Origin: Dendrophyllia cribrosa
Taxonomy: Eukaryota; Cnidaria; Anthozoa; Scleractinia; Dendrophylliidae
Assembly: GCA_024195265.1 (NCBI GenBank)
Contig: JAJLRJ010000001.1
Coordinates: 6,823,857-6,887,856 of the forward strand
Length of the DNA stretch: 64,000 nucleotides
Direction of reading: 5' to 3'
Shown here: positions 51,449 to 62,873 of the stretch, piece by piece
How the letters are laid out: each line of letters opens with the position of its first letter
Numbering within the stretch: the stretch's first letter is position 1
Made by a program: the position numbers and the translations under genes
The notes under the pieces: model-generated
Database searches by the model: none
The model's input: the letters and a program-made list of their open reading frames with translations, nothing else
Told to the model about the DNA's origin: nothing

Positions 51449-54400
51449 ATGACACCTCCGGCTGACTACCACGTGAAGGATTTACTTTTGTTTCACAATT
51501 TGATCAAGCCTGAGCTTCTTAGAGTAATTAGATTAGAAGTTGATCGTTTAGGCCCATTAAAGGTTAGCTATACTATGATGGTTAGGCTTAGAAAAGAAAC
51601 TAATAATGGCGTATAATATACTGAATCCTTCTTAAAACAGGACGTGCCAATACTCTTGAACGCCTTTGATCAAGGATCAATTATAAGAAAAGTTAATGCA
51701 GAAATAAATAGAAAAAGAGAGTTAATCGCTCTTTGGGTAGAAAACGGCTCAGGATGGGTTGTTGACGGGTTTTCGATCGTTTATTTAGACTTTGCTAGAA
51801 ATGTGCCAATAAGAGGCGGTTCGTACATCCCTCTTCCTCCAAAACTCAAAGCCAAACAAGCCATTGTGAACATCAAAAACAGAGATCATGCTTTTCTACG
51901 ATGGGCTTTTAGAGCTGCACGTTTCCCCGCTGCGGATCACTCTGATAGACCAAGTAAATATCCAACAGACGATGGCTTTGACTTTACAGGCATTTCCTTC
52001 CCAACGCCGTTGCAGGAAATACCGAAGGTCGAGAAGCTGAACAACATTGCAATAAATGTCTTCGGCTGGCAAAACGGAAAAGTAGCGATTTACCATGTTA
52101 GCGATATGGAAGGACAGGAAATTCCACGTGTCAATGTAATGCTCCTTACCAACAAATACAGTAACCACTAGGCTGCTACATCAAGAGTCTAAGCAGGCTT
52201 CTTCGCGATCAACACGCTACAGACCACCATGTTCACTTCTGTGAGAGATGTTTGCAAGGCGTCTCATCAGATATAATTCTCAAAGACCACCAAGACTATT
52301 GCAGAGGAGCCGCTGGCCGCCCAGTAAGAGTCGAGATGCCAAAGAAAGGCGAACACTTTCTTCGCTTTGAGAACTACCAAAAACAGATGAAGGCACCGTT
52401 TGTAATATATGCTGACTGTGAGAGCCTTATCCAAAAGTTAGACACACGCATACCACCCACGGAACAAAGCAGCACCACTAAGACCGAAGTTCACAAACCA
52501 TGCGGCTTCAGCTCACTCGTCAGGTCGGATGATATGTCAGGCAAGCCCTATCTCTATAGAGGCGAGAACTCTGTACGAGAGTTTTTTACCGCGCTTCTAG
52601 GAGTGGAAAAGGAGATTAGGGAAGCCCTCAAGCATAAGGCTCCATTACAAATGACGAAGGACGATTGGAAAGACTTCAACACAGCTGACAAATGCAACAT
52701 TTTCCACAAGGATCTGATCCGGCACAATGTAAGAGACGAGATGGAATTCTTCGACCCAACCACAGGAAAATATTGCGGCCAGGTACACAGGAGTACAAAC
52801 AGATGTTACTCCAAAGTCCTTAAACTCCGATACTACACAAGACGATGAGGGCAATTATATCATCGACAAGTGGCATCCAAGATTGCCAAAGCCCGACGAT
52901 AAGATTCCAGACGACTGTTTCTTCTGCGGCGAGCCTCTATTACGCGAAAGTTATTGGGGATGCAGTAAGAGACCATTGTCACATTTCAGGCAAATACCGC
53001 GGTGCAGCCCACAACTCTTGTAACAGAAGTATTTTCAGAATCAACCCCAAGAAAACCATCATCCCAGTTGTCTTTCATAACTTGAAAGGCTACGACGCTC
53101 ACCACCTGATGCAGGAAATCGCAGAGGTCGCTTCTGATCTGAAATGCATTCCCACGAACATGGAGAAGTACATCTCTTTCTCCCTAGGCAAGCTGAGGTT
53201 CATAGACAGTTGTCAGTTCATGCAAGCAAGCCTAGACAGCCTTGTCGCATCAAACAAACCAGAGGACTTCGAGATCACAAGACAACACGAAGCGGATCCA
53301 GCAAAAAGAAGCCTTATCCTCCGAAAGGGTGTCTATCCTTACGAGTACATGGACTCTTTCGAGCGATTCGAAGAAGAGTCATTACCCCCAAAAGAGGCCT
53401 TCTACAGTAAGCTCAAAATGGAACACATCAAAGATGAAGACTACGAGCACGCCCATCGAGTGTGGGATGCCTTCGGATGCAAGAATCTCGGAGAGTATCA
53501 CGATCTTTATCTGCTAACAGATGTCTTGCTCCTTGCAGATGTGTATGAGAACTTTAGGAAAACATGCCTCAAAAACTACGGCTTAGACCCGGCACACTAC
53601 TACACTAGTCCAGGCTTGAGTTGGGATGCGTTGTTGAAACACACGGCCATCGAGTTGGAACTTCTAACCGATAGCACCATGCATCTCTTTATCGAAAAGG
53701 GAATGAGAGGCGGCATTTCCACAGAGATGAAGCGCTACAGTAAGGCAAATAATCCATACCTCAGCGACTATAACCCGGAGAAAGAGACTGTTTACATCAT
53801 TTATCTAGATGCAAACAATTTTTACGGTTGAGCCATGATTCTGCCGCTTCCCGTTGGCAACTTCAGGTGGACCCGAACTATGCCAACCGAAGAGCAGATC
53901 ATGAAGTGGACACCAAACAGAAAGCGAGTCTTCATTCTCGAGATGGACTTGGAGTACCCACAAGAGCTCGATCCACGACAAGCACAACTCTTATCCTCTT
54001 GCCCCAGAGAAGTCACAAGTTCCAAGCGAGTGGATGTCACCATATCAAAGATCCCTAGTTGCGAGAGAGTTGAATCTAGGAAAGGACAGAACTAAAAAGC
54101 TACTCCTCACCTTGAAAGACAAGCACAACTATGTCCTTCACTACCGAAATCTCCAGCAGTATCTCAAGCTCGGGATGAAGCTGAAGAAAGTGCACAATTT
54201 GCTGGGTTTCGACCAGAAGGATTGAATGGAGCCCTATACTATAAGACTGAACACAGAGCTAAGAAAGCAAGCCACATCAGACTTTGAAAAGAACTTCTTC
54301 AAGCTCATGAACAACTCAGTCTTCGGCAAGACGATGGAGAACCTGACATCGTATCGATGTAAGGCTTGTTCGAGCGAACGAGACAGACAAGCTCCGGAAG

Positions 54401-55084
54401 CTAATCGCCAACCCACTCTACGCAAGTACATCAATCTTCGGAGAGAGTCTTGCTGGCATCCAGATGCATAAAGACAAGATAAGACTGAATAGACCGGTCT
54501 ACACAGACATGTGTGTGCTGGATCTCCCCAAGACTTTGATGTACGACTTCTATTACTTCCATCTGGATCTGAGATACGGCTCGGAATGCCAGCTTCTCTA
54601 TACCGACACAGATTCCCTGCTTCTAGAGATCAAGGCAAAGGATGTCTACAAAGACACGAAGAACGACATCGACTTCTATGACACGAGCGACTTCCCAAAG
54701 GACCATTTCCTTCATAGTCAAAAGAACAAGAAGGTCATTGGGAAAATGAAAGGCGAGTGCGCTGGCGTGCCAATCTCGGAGATCGTGTGCTTGCGCTCGA
54801 AGATTTACTCAATTCTGTTAGACACTTCAGAAAACATCAAAAAAGCAAAGGGAACGACAAAAGTGGTAACAAAAAAGGAAATACTACACCAGAACTACAA
54901 AGACGCTCTCTTCAAAAAGGAAGCCTTCAAACACGGGATGGACATGCTTCGAAGCGAGGACTACCAGATCTACGGCGTGCATTTAAACAAGACAACGCTC
55001 TCACCATTTGACTCAAAGTGCTGGATTTCAGATGATGGAGTCCACACGCTGGCATATGGTCACAAAGATATCGGTGGTAACTGA
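51449..55084 (+). pseudogene. Protein-primed DNA polymerase B with endonuclease-VII-like motif, decayed
   Basis: ATG 51449 directly follows TATAAG. Recognisable parts in order: an N-terminal domain (GSGWVVDGFS, GGSYIPLP), a Cys/His knuckle near 52230-52300, and exonuclease Exo I (VIYADCESL, about 52404). Next come RDHCHISGKYRGAAHNSCN (about 52965-53030; recombination-endonuclease-VII signature) and Exo II (FHNLKGYD, about 53075). Palm motif A (YLDANNFYG, about 53803) is followed at once by an in-frame stop. Then motif B (LMNNSVFGK, about 54303) and motif C (YTDTDSLL, about 54598). At least six stops or frame changes (near 51615, 52170-52250, 52845-52920, 53829, 54060, 54225, 54400) make it a pseudogene. 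Palm and exonuclease residues are otherwise well kept, so decay is fairly recent. Confidence 0.88.
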
Positions 55085-55785
55085 ATGTTTGGCGGCACAA
55101 CCATCAGCTCCTCTCGAACGAAGCCTCGCTTGGTTCCATCGTAAATATAGAACACGACCGGCTCATTTGGTTTGGTAACAACCCTTTTAATGTTGTAGAC
55201 CTTTAGAGACCAGATTGGATCGGTCGCCCGCCTACCACCCCCTTCCAGCTCGCCAGGCTGATACAAATATCTCACACTAACCCGGGGAGGAACCTTTTTT
55301 TCGTTGACTCCCACTGGTCTCGAATAGGGGGTAGAGGGTTTAGATGAAACGGCTTTCTCTTTGATTGCTTGGGTCGACCTGCAATAATTCTGGCCATTTC
55401 AAAGGCCCGCGTCTGTAAATCTTCTGAAAGGCTTTTGAAACCTCTAGAGACTCTTTCGAGGTCAAGGGCTCGGCTTCTTTGTAGCGGCTAGCCACACCGA
55501 CAACCGTCAAGACATATTTGTAAACCTTTCTCCCACGAGGACGTTTGTCGTGGGGCAAAAAAGGAGGTCTGCTTGATGCACCGCATTGGGTGAGAAGACA
55601 TCAAACTTTGGTCGAGGGATGTAGCGTGGTGCTGGGAGTTAAATCTGCCAAAGGGCTTGTTTGACGAGCCACTTTTTCGCTACCTCATTAGATATCTTAG
55701 CTGCTGCAGCTAGCTTTTTCACAGCGTCAATGCCTGTCCAATAGCCTTTTGGGCTGTAGTAAATCTTTGAGAGTTTAGCATCCAT
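55060..55785 (-). pseudogene. Integrase, decayed
   Basis: ATG 55785 (MDAKLSKIYYSPKGYW) begins a short N-terminal helical domain, interrupted by a stop near 55640. The core retains YKYVLTVVGVASRYKEAEPL (about 55525-55465) and LLQVDPSNQR (about 55390) where the second catalytic Asp lies. The C-terminal barrel is RYLYQPGELEGG, then IWSLKVYNIKRV, then FVREELMVVP, ending at 55060. The catalytic Glu region is not clearly present between 55314 and 55370, so a deletion is likely. The 3' end overlaps the polymerase 3' end (convergent). Confidence 0.75.
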
Positions 55786-55801
55786 CGTGTATATTTAGGT
55801 T

Positions 55802-56211
55802 TTAAAGAAAGCGAAAAGCTGCATACCCAAGGGCAAGTGCGCCCGTGCCAATAAACAGGAGCTCGCCTTGCTTCTCCTGGAGACTGGGTTGATAGAAGTC
55901 AGAGAACTCGGGATTTTTGGGAAATGTTATTTGTTGGTCCCGGTGGGTTTGGTTGTAGAGCGTCAGAGCTTGGTCGGTGTCTGAGAAGTTTTGTTCGCAG
56001 TCCAGTCGAGGAGCTTTGTGCGGTCTTTCTGATATTTGGTATAAGCAGCCTGATAGGCTTCTAGAGCTTTGTCGTGCCTGATCTTCTCTTACAGTGTGGC
56101 TTCGGCTTTGTCGCTATCCCCAGACAAATAGTTTGCTAAATAATTGCCGCCAGTGAAAGCGGCTGCATTGAGAATTGCTCCACCAACCATCATGGCGATT
56201 GCGGTGGCCAT
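55802..56211 (-). pseudogene. Small membrane protein with long coiled tail, frameshifted
   Basis: ATG 56211 (MATAIAMMVGGAI) starts a glycine/alanine-rich membrane segment. A TATATATA box lies at 56221-56228. After a stop at 56089 the homologous frame continues in another register. It has a charged helix (HDKALEAYQAAYTKYQK, about 56075-56025) and a final hydrophobic segment near 55830, ending at TAA 55802. Membrane-anchored protein of the PLV-type element; role unknown. Confidence 0.5.
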
Positions 56212-56463
56212 TGTTGTGTTTATATATAATGTTTTGTGTTTTTTCATCGACGTTGGAAGGATTTTCTGGTCCTCAAGGTATTTCTTCAGTGCGATGCTCC
56301 CAGCCATGACAGCTATGAACTTCACGTAGTTCATCACATTCGAGCTGGGGTCAGCTGTGAATGTCTCTTTGACGACTTTTTTAGCGGCCCATCGAATACC
56401 GGCGACAAGTCCAGTGATTGTTGCGGCATCGAGAATTAATTTCACAAGCTTGTTGTCAGACAT
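56212..56463 (-). CDS. Small membrane protein of the PLV-type element
   Basis: ATG 56463 (MSDNKLVKLILDAATITG), preceded by TATATATA at 56471-56478. Two hydrophobic stretches (about residues 8-24 and 43-57) flank a DPSSNVMNYVKF segment. The frame reads through into the next gene's ATG at 56211 with no stop between, so either the stop was lost or the two are expressed as a fusion. Function unknown. Confidence 0.55.
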
Positions 56464-56470
56464 GGTGGTG

Positions 56471-56478
56471 TATATATA
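56471..56478 (-). promoter_or_regulatory. TATATATA promoter motif repeated before each small PLV gene
   Basis: The same TATATATA string lies 0-15 bases before the ATGs at 56463, 56211 (56221-56228), 56676 (56679-56686), 57135 (from 57134) and 57394. A shared, very close late-type promoter element is inferred. Confidence 0.6.
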
Positions 56479-56529
56479 AGATTTTAAATTTTGATTAATT
56501 CCTCATCGTCTGTGTATTCGATTAATTCC

Positions 56530-56676
56530 TCATCGTGAGCATCGAGCTGGGCCTATATTTTTGGTGGTTGCTAATTGCCAAACTGTTTTTAAAGCGGTTA
56601 TGTTGAAATTAACCAAAACAAGAAGAACACCTCCGATTGCAGCCCCGTTTACGAAAAGTTGGATGAGGTTTGCCAT
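56530..56676 (-). CDS. 48-residue single-pass membrane protein
   Basis: ATG 56676 (MANLIQLFVNGAAIGG) behind TATATATA. One hydrophobic segment (about 11-24), then a short soluble part to TGA at 56530. The alternative frame after about 56550 reads a tandem acidic DDEELIEYT repeat, so the natural C-terminus may have been lost through a frame change. Function unknown. Confidence 0.45.
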   Translation of the reverse strand: MANLIQLFVNGAAIGGVLLVLVNFNITALKTVWQLATTKNIGPARCSR

Positions 56677-56693
56677 TGTATATATAGGATTTT

Positions 56694-57135
56694 TTATTCC
56701 ATCTCGCGAATTCCGGATTTTCGTTTCGGTGCTGTCTGTGTGACTGGAGGAGTAGTTACAGCATCCTCTGCTGCTGGAGGGGTTGGGGCTTTGTTGCGCC
56801 CAAGAGTTTTCATAATGGCTTCACGTTGGTAATACACCCCAAAGCGGAGACAATCAACCCGCCAACCCCCAGAATAAAGTAGCCTGAGTTGTTACTGCTT
56901 GATAAGTCATTTGTCGAGTTTGAGGATGGGTCATTTGTCGTTTTTGGAGTGGGATCATTTGCCGCTTTGGCAGCTTGTTTTTTTGCTTCGCGAGCCAGAC
57001 GGTTGCGTTCTGCTAGTCTTTTGCCAGAAGCAACACGACCAGGGTTTTTTGCTGGAACAGTTTTGGGACATCAGAGGTAATGTGCGTGTTGGTTGATGTT
57101 TCTTCAGGTATCGTCTCCAGTCGTGGCGTATCCAT
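56694..57135 (-). pseudogene. Single-pass membrane protein with Lys/Pro-rich tail, frameshifted
   Basis: ATG 57135 (MDTPRLETIPEETS) behind an ATATATATA box. The start frame ends after about 40 codons, while the related frame continues with an Ala/Lys-rich segment, a hydrophobic helix near 56890-56850 and a basic end (GIREME) stopping at 56694. Broken small structural or membrane protein of the PLV-type element. Confidence 0.45.
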
Positions 57136-57217
57136 ATATATAATGTTTTTTAAAAAAATACCTATCTGGTTCCTACCTGGTTCTTGTCAGATTATGTGTT
57201 AACTTCATCAAATCCCT

Positions 57218-57394
57218 CTAGTGGGTAGCCTTCACTGTCTCTGCTTGGGTGTCTGGGAGGCATGAGCTCTCTTCAGGCTCTTTTTTGAAGTGAATGTGTT
57301 TTGTAGTGATCAGAGCAGCATTGGCCAACGCTAACCATCGCCCGCATCGCAGCGCAAGGCTTCCAGCAAAGGATGACAATTCATGGTTAATCAT
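57218..57394 (-). CDS. 58-residue hypothetical protein of the PLV-type element
   Basis: ATG 57394 (MINHELSSFAGSLALRCG) with a TATATAAA-like box at the start. Amphipathic/hydrophobic middle (about 10-30), acidic end. Intact; the last gene recognised on this side of the element. Confidence 0.4.
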   Translation of the reverse strand: MINHELSSFAGSLALRCGRWLALANAALITTKHIHFKKEPEESSCLPDTQAETVKATH

Positions 57395-57546
57395 ATATAA
57401 ATATCGTTGACACTTAATATCTTCGGCTAGATTGACTGGACCAGGTTAAAATTTTTCCTAATTTTAATATCGACGTCTTCTTCTGCCTTAACGCACAAGT
57501 TCGGTCACATGACATGTCACGTGATGAAAACTTTAAAATTAAGCAA

Positions 57547-58031
57547 ATCGGCGATGCCGATTTCCCTTTCGTAAACAAGCGATGCGATTTTTAACGGTCG
57601 ATGGCATCATTAGCATTCGTTGGTAACCAGGCCTTTTGTAATGGTCGATGACATTTCTCTCTTGTTTATGCCTGGATTGGGATGAAAGTAGGCTATCATT
57701 ATTAGATAAAACTAGGTTTAGGTAAAGCGATTATTAGATCTTAGCTAGATTCGCGGTTAGGTAAGATTTAGGGTTAGGGTGACCCGTTATTGATATATAT
57801 TAAGAAAAGCACCTTTTATAATTAAAATTTTCTTGGGTTTGCCGGATCAACCCAGTGGTCTAGTGGTAAAGGAGAGATGCTAGTATGTAGAGGTTCCGGG
57901 TTCGATTCTGGGTAATTTATTGCATTTTTCTTTTTCTGATAGAAACAAAAAATTCTAAAATTGGTGAAAATTTTCTAAGTGTCGCTAAAATGGCATCGCT
58001 TGTTTACGAAAGGGAAAATTGCATCGGCGAT
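57547..58031. mobile_element. About 485-bp non-autonomous element with inverted ends and a tRNA-like core
   Basis: 57547-57592 and 57985-58031 are inverted repeats (core cgcttgtttacgaaagggaa). The interior includes the tRNA-like sequence at 57850-57914. Confidence 0.6.
57850..57914 (+). tRNA. tRNA-like sequence (tRNA pseudogene or SINE head)
   Basis: A-box-like tggtctagtggt (57855-57866) and B box ggttcgattc (57899-57908), with acccag/ctgggt able to pair at the ends. The total is shorter than a normal tRNA, and the T-stem has mismatches, so it is a relic or SINE promoter, not a working tRNA. Confidence 0.45.
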
Positions 58032-58083
58032 ATGCCAGCGAATTTTCTTCGTATAGTTGAATTAATTAGTTTTACCAATGGAG

Positions 58084-58262
58084 GTTGAACATATTTAACC
58101 TTCTACGTTTGGAATGATTGTCCTTGAGGTTTAAAATTACAGTTATAGATAATTCAAGGTTAAATTTTGGACTTAAAAATGACCCTTGTCCTCAGAAAAT
58201 TTTTCAAGACAACCATAGAAGATCATTCCAAACGTGAAGGGCTGGAAATATTTAATCTGCAT
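58084..58262. repeat. Imperfect inverted repeat, MITE-like
   Basis: Arms around cttctacgtttggaatgatt (58100-58119) and gatcattccaaacgtgaagg (58221-58240). Confidence 0.55.
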
Positions 58263-58542
58263 CAGAAAAGCGTTTTTATTTTATGTTTTCTCTTAAATCC
58301 ATCAGCAATTCGTCAAATATTTGCTATTTTATGAAAAATGGCCACGTGACATGTCACGTGACTTATGGGAAAGCTTATTATATTTAATTAATGCTCCATA
58401 TAAGAACTATAGTAAACTTTATTGTTCTGCGGCATTGGCTCTTTCCCACATAGAATATTCGACACATATAGCAACTAGGAAACAATAACCTTCTCTTTTC
58501 TGTACACCATTTTTCAATCTTTTACAATGAAAAAAAGTTATA

Positions 58543-58922
58543 ACAAATTGACGTCAAATTGTTGGAAATAAAGTCTTAATTAAAAATTTTTAAAAAACAG
58601 GTGCAAATATAATTTTAGTGTACAAAAAAATGGATACGAATATCGCCTATTTTCGCTTTTAAATTTCCCGCGCGCCGCCATTTTGAATATTTATGACGTG
58701 TTACGGCTGTCCAATTGTTGCATACAAAAGAACTTCGATTCTTAACAATAGCAGCAACCGTAACACGTCATAAATATTCAACATGGCGGCACGCGGGAAA
58801 TTTAAAAGCGAAAATAGGCGATATTTATATCCATTTTATTGTACACTTAAATTATATTTACACCTGTTCTTTTAAAAATTATAAATTTCGACTTAATTTC
58901 CAACAATTTAACGTGAATTTGT
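58543..58922. mobile_element. Fold-back MITE with arms of about 160 bp
   Basis: 58543-58699 and 58758-58922 are inverted copies (shared cgcctattttcgcttttaaa, catttatgacgtgttacg region). The short loop has no coding capacity. Confidence 0.75.
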
Positions 58923-59460
58923 TCTGACAATGGAGGTTCCCTTTAAAGATATGTCATCTGCAATGTTTCCAGTTCATTCTTGCTTTCAGAAGAGCGGTTC
59001 TTGACATCCGTTTCTTTTTTTGTACTACACAGTTAGCCAAAATATCGTTAGAGACATCGATAATCACGTTAATTTTCTTCATTTTGAAAATTTGCCCCCT
59101 CTCTCGTGTTAATTTCCTTTATTCCAAAGAAATTTTCCCTCCAATTCGCGTTAATTGAAGTCGCGCGAATTCCAAAGACCTTAATTTACAGGAGCGTTAA
59201 CTTCCTATAATAAGGTAATACAGTACTTAACATTTTATTGCCTTTTACATTTTATGGGTTAGATATGATCTTGGCAAACCTACTGAGCTTTCCAAAGAAG
59301 ATTCACAGCCAATAACCGAATTAGTGAATAATTTTACAACTTTCTATCAATGAGTACAATTTTTGCCTTCAGTTGGCAAATAAAAAGAACTTCAAACTTC
59401 AAACTGAACTGTTTTTCACTGCAGCATCATATCAACTTAAACAGTATATAATGGGTCTGT
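58923..59460. other. Gene-free stretch downstream of the host deaminase gene
   Basis: AT-rich, with no feature supported. It would contain the 3' untranslated region of the minus-strand gene ending at 59461. Confidence 0.4.
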
Positions 59461-60241
59461 TCACAATTTCTCTTTTATATCATTGAAGTATTTTTCAATG
59501 ACACTTAATGCCTCCTTACTCTTGCTCTTGACCTGCTCACCAGGAATAGAACGCTTGTCAATTGGTGTATTAACATACTGCAAAATGGATTCTGTGTATT
59601 GAACAAGGTTGTCATCACTTCCTTCCACAGGCTGAGCATAGTAAACTTGATCCAGTCTGAATTAATACCAACAAATTAAAGAAAATAGAAAAACAACTAT
59701 CAATGGTCAGTTTTGATCAGTTAAAAGATAATGAAAATATTACTACATTTTCAAGGTGCTCGAGTGGTGGTGATAGAAGGGAAGGGTGGTGTTGTTGGTG
59801 GCATGGGGAGTAAAAGTATATAAAAATGACAGATCATTTTAAAACACAACATTGACAGGTTAATTAGAAGGGGAATTAGGAATGGTAGCTTCAATACTTT
59901 GTCCACACCGGTCTTGACCCTATCCCCCTTCCTAAATTGATATTTTAGAATTTTAGATAGTGTCACCAATTAGTGGTTTTCACTGCTAGTATTTTATTGA
60001 CACTTGAATAATGTTTTCCTTTGGCTCGCTTTGCTCTCTTGCTCAAAATTATATCAAACATCACTACAAAACCTGCTCCACCAGATCACTGCAGCACACA
60101 TTGGACAAGGTTCAAAGTTTGTAAACAGGATGCATCCCTGCAGTTGACAAGTTCTCAGTGCTTTTGCTGCATTTCTAATAGCCACTACTTCTCCATGTGC
60201 ACTTGGATCAAAATCCTCAAACAATCGATTGTAGCCTTCGC
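59461..60241 (-). CDS. Host CMP/guanine-deaminase-family protein, last two exons
   Basis: Zinc-dependent deaminases hydrolyse an amino group from a base. The exon at 60073-60241 contains the zinc signature SAHGEVVAIRNA (His ligand and catalytic Glu) and FEPCPMCAAVIWW (PCxxC ligands). It ends at CAG/GTTTTG. The last exon, 59461-59656, starts after an attCAG acceptor; joining completes an Arg codon and continues LDQVYYAQPVEGSDDN, ending KEKL-stop. Intron phase agrees on both sides, and WWSR-LDQVYYA matches the family's W-A-R-I-D-x-V-Y-Y-A pattern. The acceptor for the upstream exon is tttatag at 60242. Earlier exons are not identified. The guanine-deaminase (GuaD) versus tRNA-deaminase subtype is uncertain. 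Confidence 0.8.
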
Positions 60242-60406
60242 CTATAAAGAAGAAGAAACAACAATTAGATAGCATTGCAAACTAAATAATAAATTATTAT
60301 TCACTTAAATATACTAAATAAACAACAGAAACTCGTGGAAGAGTTGGCGGGTTTATGTGATCACAAGATTCTGTTTATTAGTATAAACATTGAAGGTTGA
60401 CAATTA

Positions 60407-61979
60407 TGCACCTATCAATGTTAATCCGGAGGGGTGGTGGAGTATGGGGGGCTTTTGACTGATACTTGCTATCTCCGGGGAAGGGTCATTTGAATTTTTT
60501 TCTTTGCCCGCGGACAGGCTGTTTTTGACATTTGGTTGAAAGAGACTGGTACCGAGTTTAAAATAAAGATCTTTGAAAGGGAGGACACTTGAAGGGATAG
60601 ATGACAGGGCCCAACAGGAAAATGGGACACCTTATTGAGACTTATATAACGGAGTAACTGGTTAGCTTTCAGTTACAGTAAGGGATAGCAGTTTATATAG
60701 TTAAATTTAGGACAAAGCAACCCGAGAAGCTAGATGTTCTTTTTTACACTTAAAAATTTATAGAAAATAAAATTCTTAGTGTCGACATTACGTTATATAA
60801 GTATCAATAATGAGTCTTGGGCCCTCTCATCTATACCTTCAAGTGCTTTCACTTTGAAAGCATGGAAGTCACCGCGCGCGAGAACAGAAAGGTAAATGAA
60901 TTTTATACTGTTTCCTTTTACGTTTTTGTGTTTGTTTTTATGTGATTTTGTGTAAGAAAACGTTTTCATATCTTCTGATGTAAAATTTTGTAAATGTAAC
61001 GAGAATTGACATAATTTCTTTTGAAAGAAGCTGCGATTTCATTCAATTTTTCACACGAGTACACGTAATCATTGGACGTTAAGTTTTGTACACTGCTCTG
61101 ACAGTTGTTTCTGTCTTTTTGTGTCCAGCATTTTAGCTTCGTTAGAATTTGTTAACGTTTCATAAGAAATGAGCCATGGAAAACACTTTAAAATTGAAGG
61201 GCCGAGAGCATATCCAGCCTATATGACTTTTTAGGCCTTTTTTTATTTTTTTTCGCTCAGAATAGCCTCATTTTATCGTACAACGAATAATATCACAAGC
61301 CCTTGTCGAATTTGCACTAACCTTAAGGAATTTGACCAATTTCACCTGAAAAAAGCAGAGTTCTGACCCTCCAGTACTTTGACTGTACATTTAGAGCGCA
61401 ATTTCGAAGCCATTTCAAAGCAATACAATACAATACCCGACTGCAATACTTCTGACCAGTGCCAACAACCTGAACGAAAATACCGTTATTTACGCACGCC
61501 TGGCTCGCTTATCTGTCGTGAGCTCACTACGGCAACACATCAAACACATCGCCTCTGTAGCATGTGTGTAAGCCAACGTGTATGAGGCCCGTCCGGTGAT
61601 TGAAAGACATCATTAAGTCCGGAAATCCTAGAAGAAGTGCTAGAAGTCTTTAGCACTTCTCAAAGAAACGAGTCGTGCTGGATATGCTCTCGGCCCTTCA
61701 ATTGTCAGTTGTAGTGGTATTTAAAATGTTTGTATGTATTATTTGTATGTATGACTGTGTTGTGTTTTGAGGTTTTAAAAGTCTTTTCTTTGTCTGGCTA
61801 GGGCCATACCAGGGGCCATTTGATCACGATGTACAGCCTTGGGTGGGGGATTTCTGGTATATTTGACTTGAAATATTTGCCCTAAGGTGGGGCATTTGAC
61901 AATAATTTTCTCAAAAATGTCAAATCCACGCCCTATGCCCTGCCTCCTCCCCCCGGCCGGCTTAACATTGATAGGTGCA
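60407..61979. mobile_element. 1.57-kb non-autonomous DNA transposon, Harbinger-like ends
   Basis: Inverted ends TGCACCTATCAATGTTAA (60407-60424; complement 61962-61979) with one further mismatched extension to CCGG, flanked by TTA on both sides (60404-60406, 61980-61982). TWA 3-bp duplications are typical of PIF/Harbinger. No transposase frame. Holds a nested smaller element at 61192-61704. Confidence 0.7.
61192..61704. mobile_element. Nested 513-bp MITE-like element
   Basis: Inverted ends aattgaagggccgagagcat...ccagc at 61192-61218 and 61678-61704, 27 bp and near-identical. No clear target duplication. Confidence 0.65.
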
Positions 61980-62068
61980 TTATACTGAATAAACGTAAAC
62001 TTGTGGAAAAGTCAGTGAATGTAGTCACAAGGAAACAAAAGGTATTGATCCAAAATAATCATAGTTAA

Positions 62069-62320
62069 AAATAGTGAACTTTAGATTTGAGTACGAGTAC
62101 GAGATTGAGTACGAGTACGACTTGCGAATTTCAAGGTAGTGACATCCCAAGAGCTGCTGGTTATTCCTGTTGCTGAACAGAAGATGAGGGAACTCTAGAT
62201 ATAAAATTGTGTTAATAAATGATTATCTAGAGCACGCGAACTAGGTTTGAAAAGTCGTTCTCGTACATACTATGGTACTCGATCTTGTTCTCGTAGTCCG
62301 ATCTAAAGTTCGCTAATACT
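62069..62320. mobile_element. 250-bp MITE-like inverted repeat
   Basis: About 40-bp imperfect inverted arms (aatagtgaactttagat at 62070; atctaaagttcgctaatact at 62301). Confidence 0.5.
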
Positions 62321-62413
62321 AAAACAAGGACGACCTACAATGAGCTACAACAACCTACCGGGTAGGAGATTAATTTTGTGGGAGTTTATAGGGACTGTGC
62401 AATAATTATCAGG

Positions 62414-62416
<3 letters not shown>

Positions 62417-62445
<29 letters not shown>
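62417..62445 (+). repeat. Poly(G) tract
   Basis: 29 or so consecutive Gs; a second tract occurs at 63238-63263 and a C run at 63427-63439. Potential G-quadruplex DNA. Confidence 0.9.
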
Positions 62446-62447
<2 letters not shown>

Positions 62448-62586
62448 TAAAGTAAAATCAAAGCAAGAATAGGGGGGGCTCAAAGTAAAATAAGTTACTC
62501 AAGAGGAGGGGGGCTTAACATTTTATTTCAAGTGTTTATAGTTTTCACTGAAAGGCTTGATGATCTGTTCTGTGGCTGAACTGCAA

Positions 62587-62873
62587 TTCAATCTGTTGCA
62601 ATACGATTATTTATTCTTCTCTATCTCTATAATATAGAGACGAATATTGAGATAAAGCGTTTCTGGCTTTTAAAATTTGAATTGTCCACAACATTTGAAC
62701 TTACAGTAGAATATAGTGATACACCAGTGCAAATATTTTGCCCTGGTGAAAATATTTTGCTCCAGTTCAAATATTTTGCACTGGTTCAAAATAAATTTGA
62801 ACCAGTGCAGACAAAATTGCACCAAAATCATAATTTCACTACAACATAGATAATCATATTGCAACAGATTGAA
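62587..62873. mobile_element. 287-bp MITE
   Basis: Inverted ends TTCAATCTGTTGCAATACGA and its complement ending at 62873, one mismatch. Contains several aatattttgc tandem motifs (62730-62790). Confidence 0.65.

Larger units (their letters stand above)
51449..57394. mobile_element. Decayed second virus-like element (Polinton-like/PLV type)
   Basis: Contains a DNA polymerase B of a different family from the Polinton (with a endonuclease-VII-like His/Cys block), a convergent integrase, and a run of small membrane proteins on the minus strand, each with a TATATATA box a few bases before its ATG. No capsid, ATPase or protease gene is visible and no TIRs were found, so this is a partial or rearranged copy. 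The gene combination is familiar from polymerase-encoding Polinton-like elements of cnidarians and other invertebrates. Confidence 0.7.

Noticed and set aside
57765..57778. Two TTAGGG-like units suggesting a telomeric insertion
   Set aside because: Only two imperfect copies; not meaningful.
60862..60891. Possible plus-strand first exon (ATG...AAG/GTAAATG)
   Set aside because: Lies inside a non-autonomous transposon with no supporting downstream exon.
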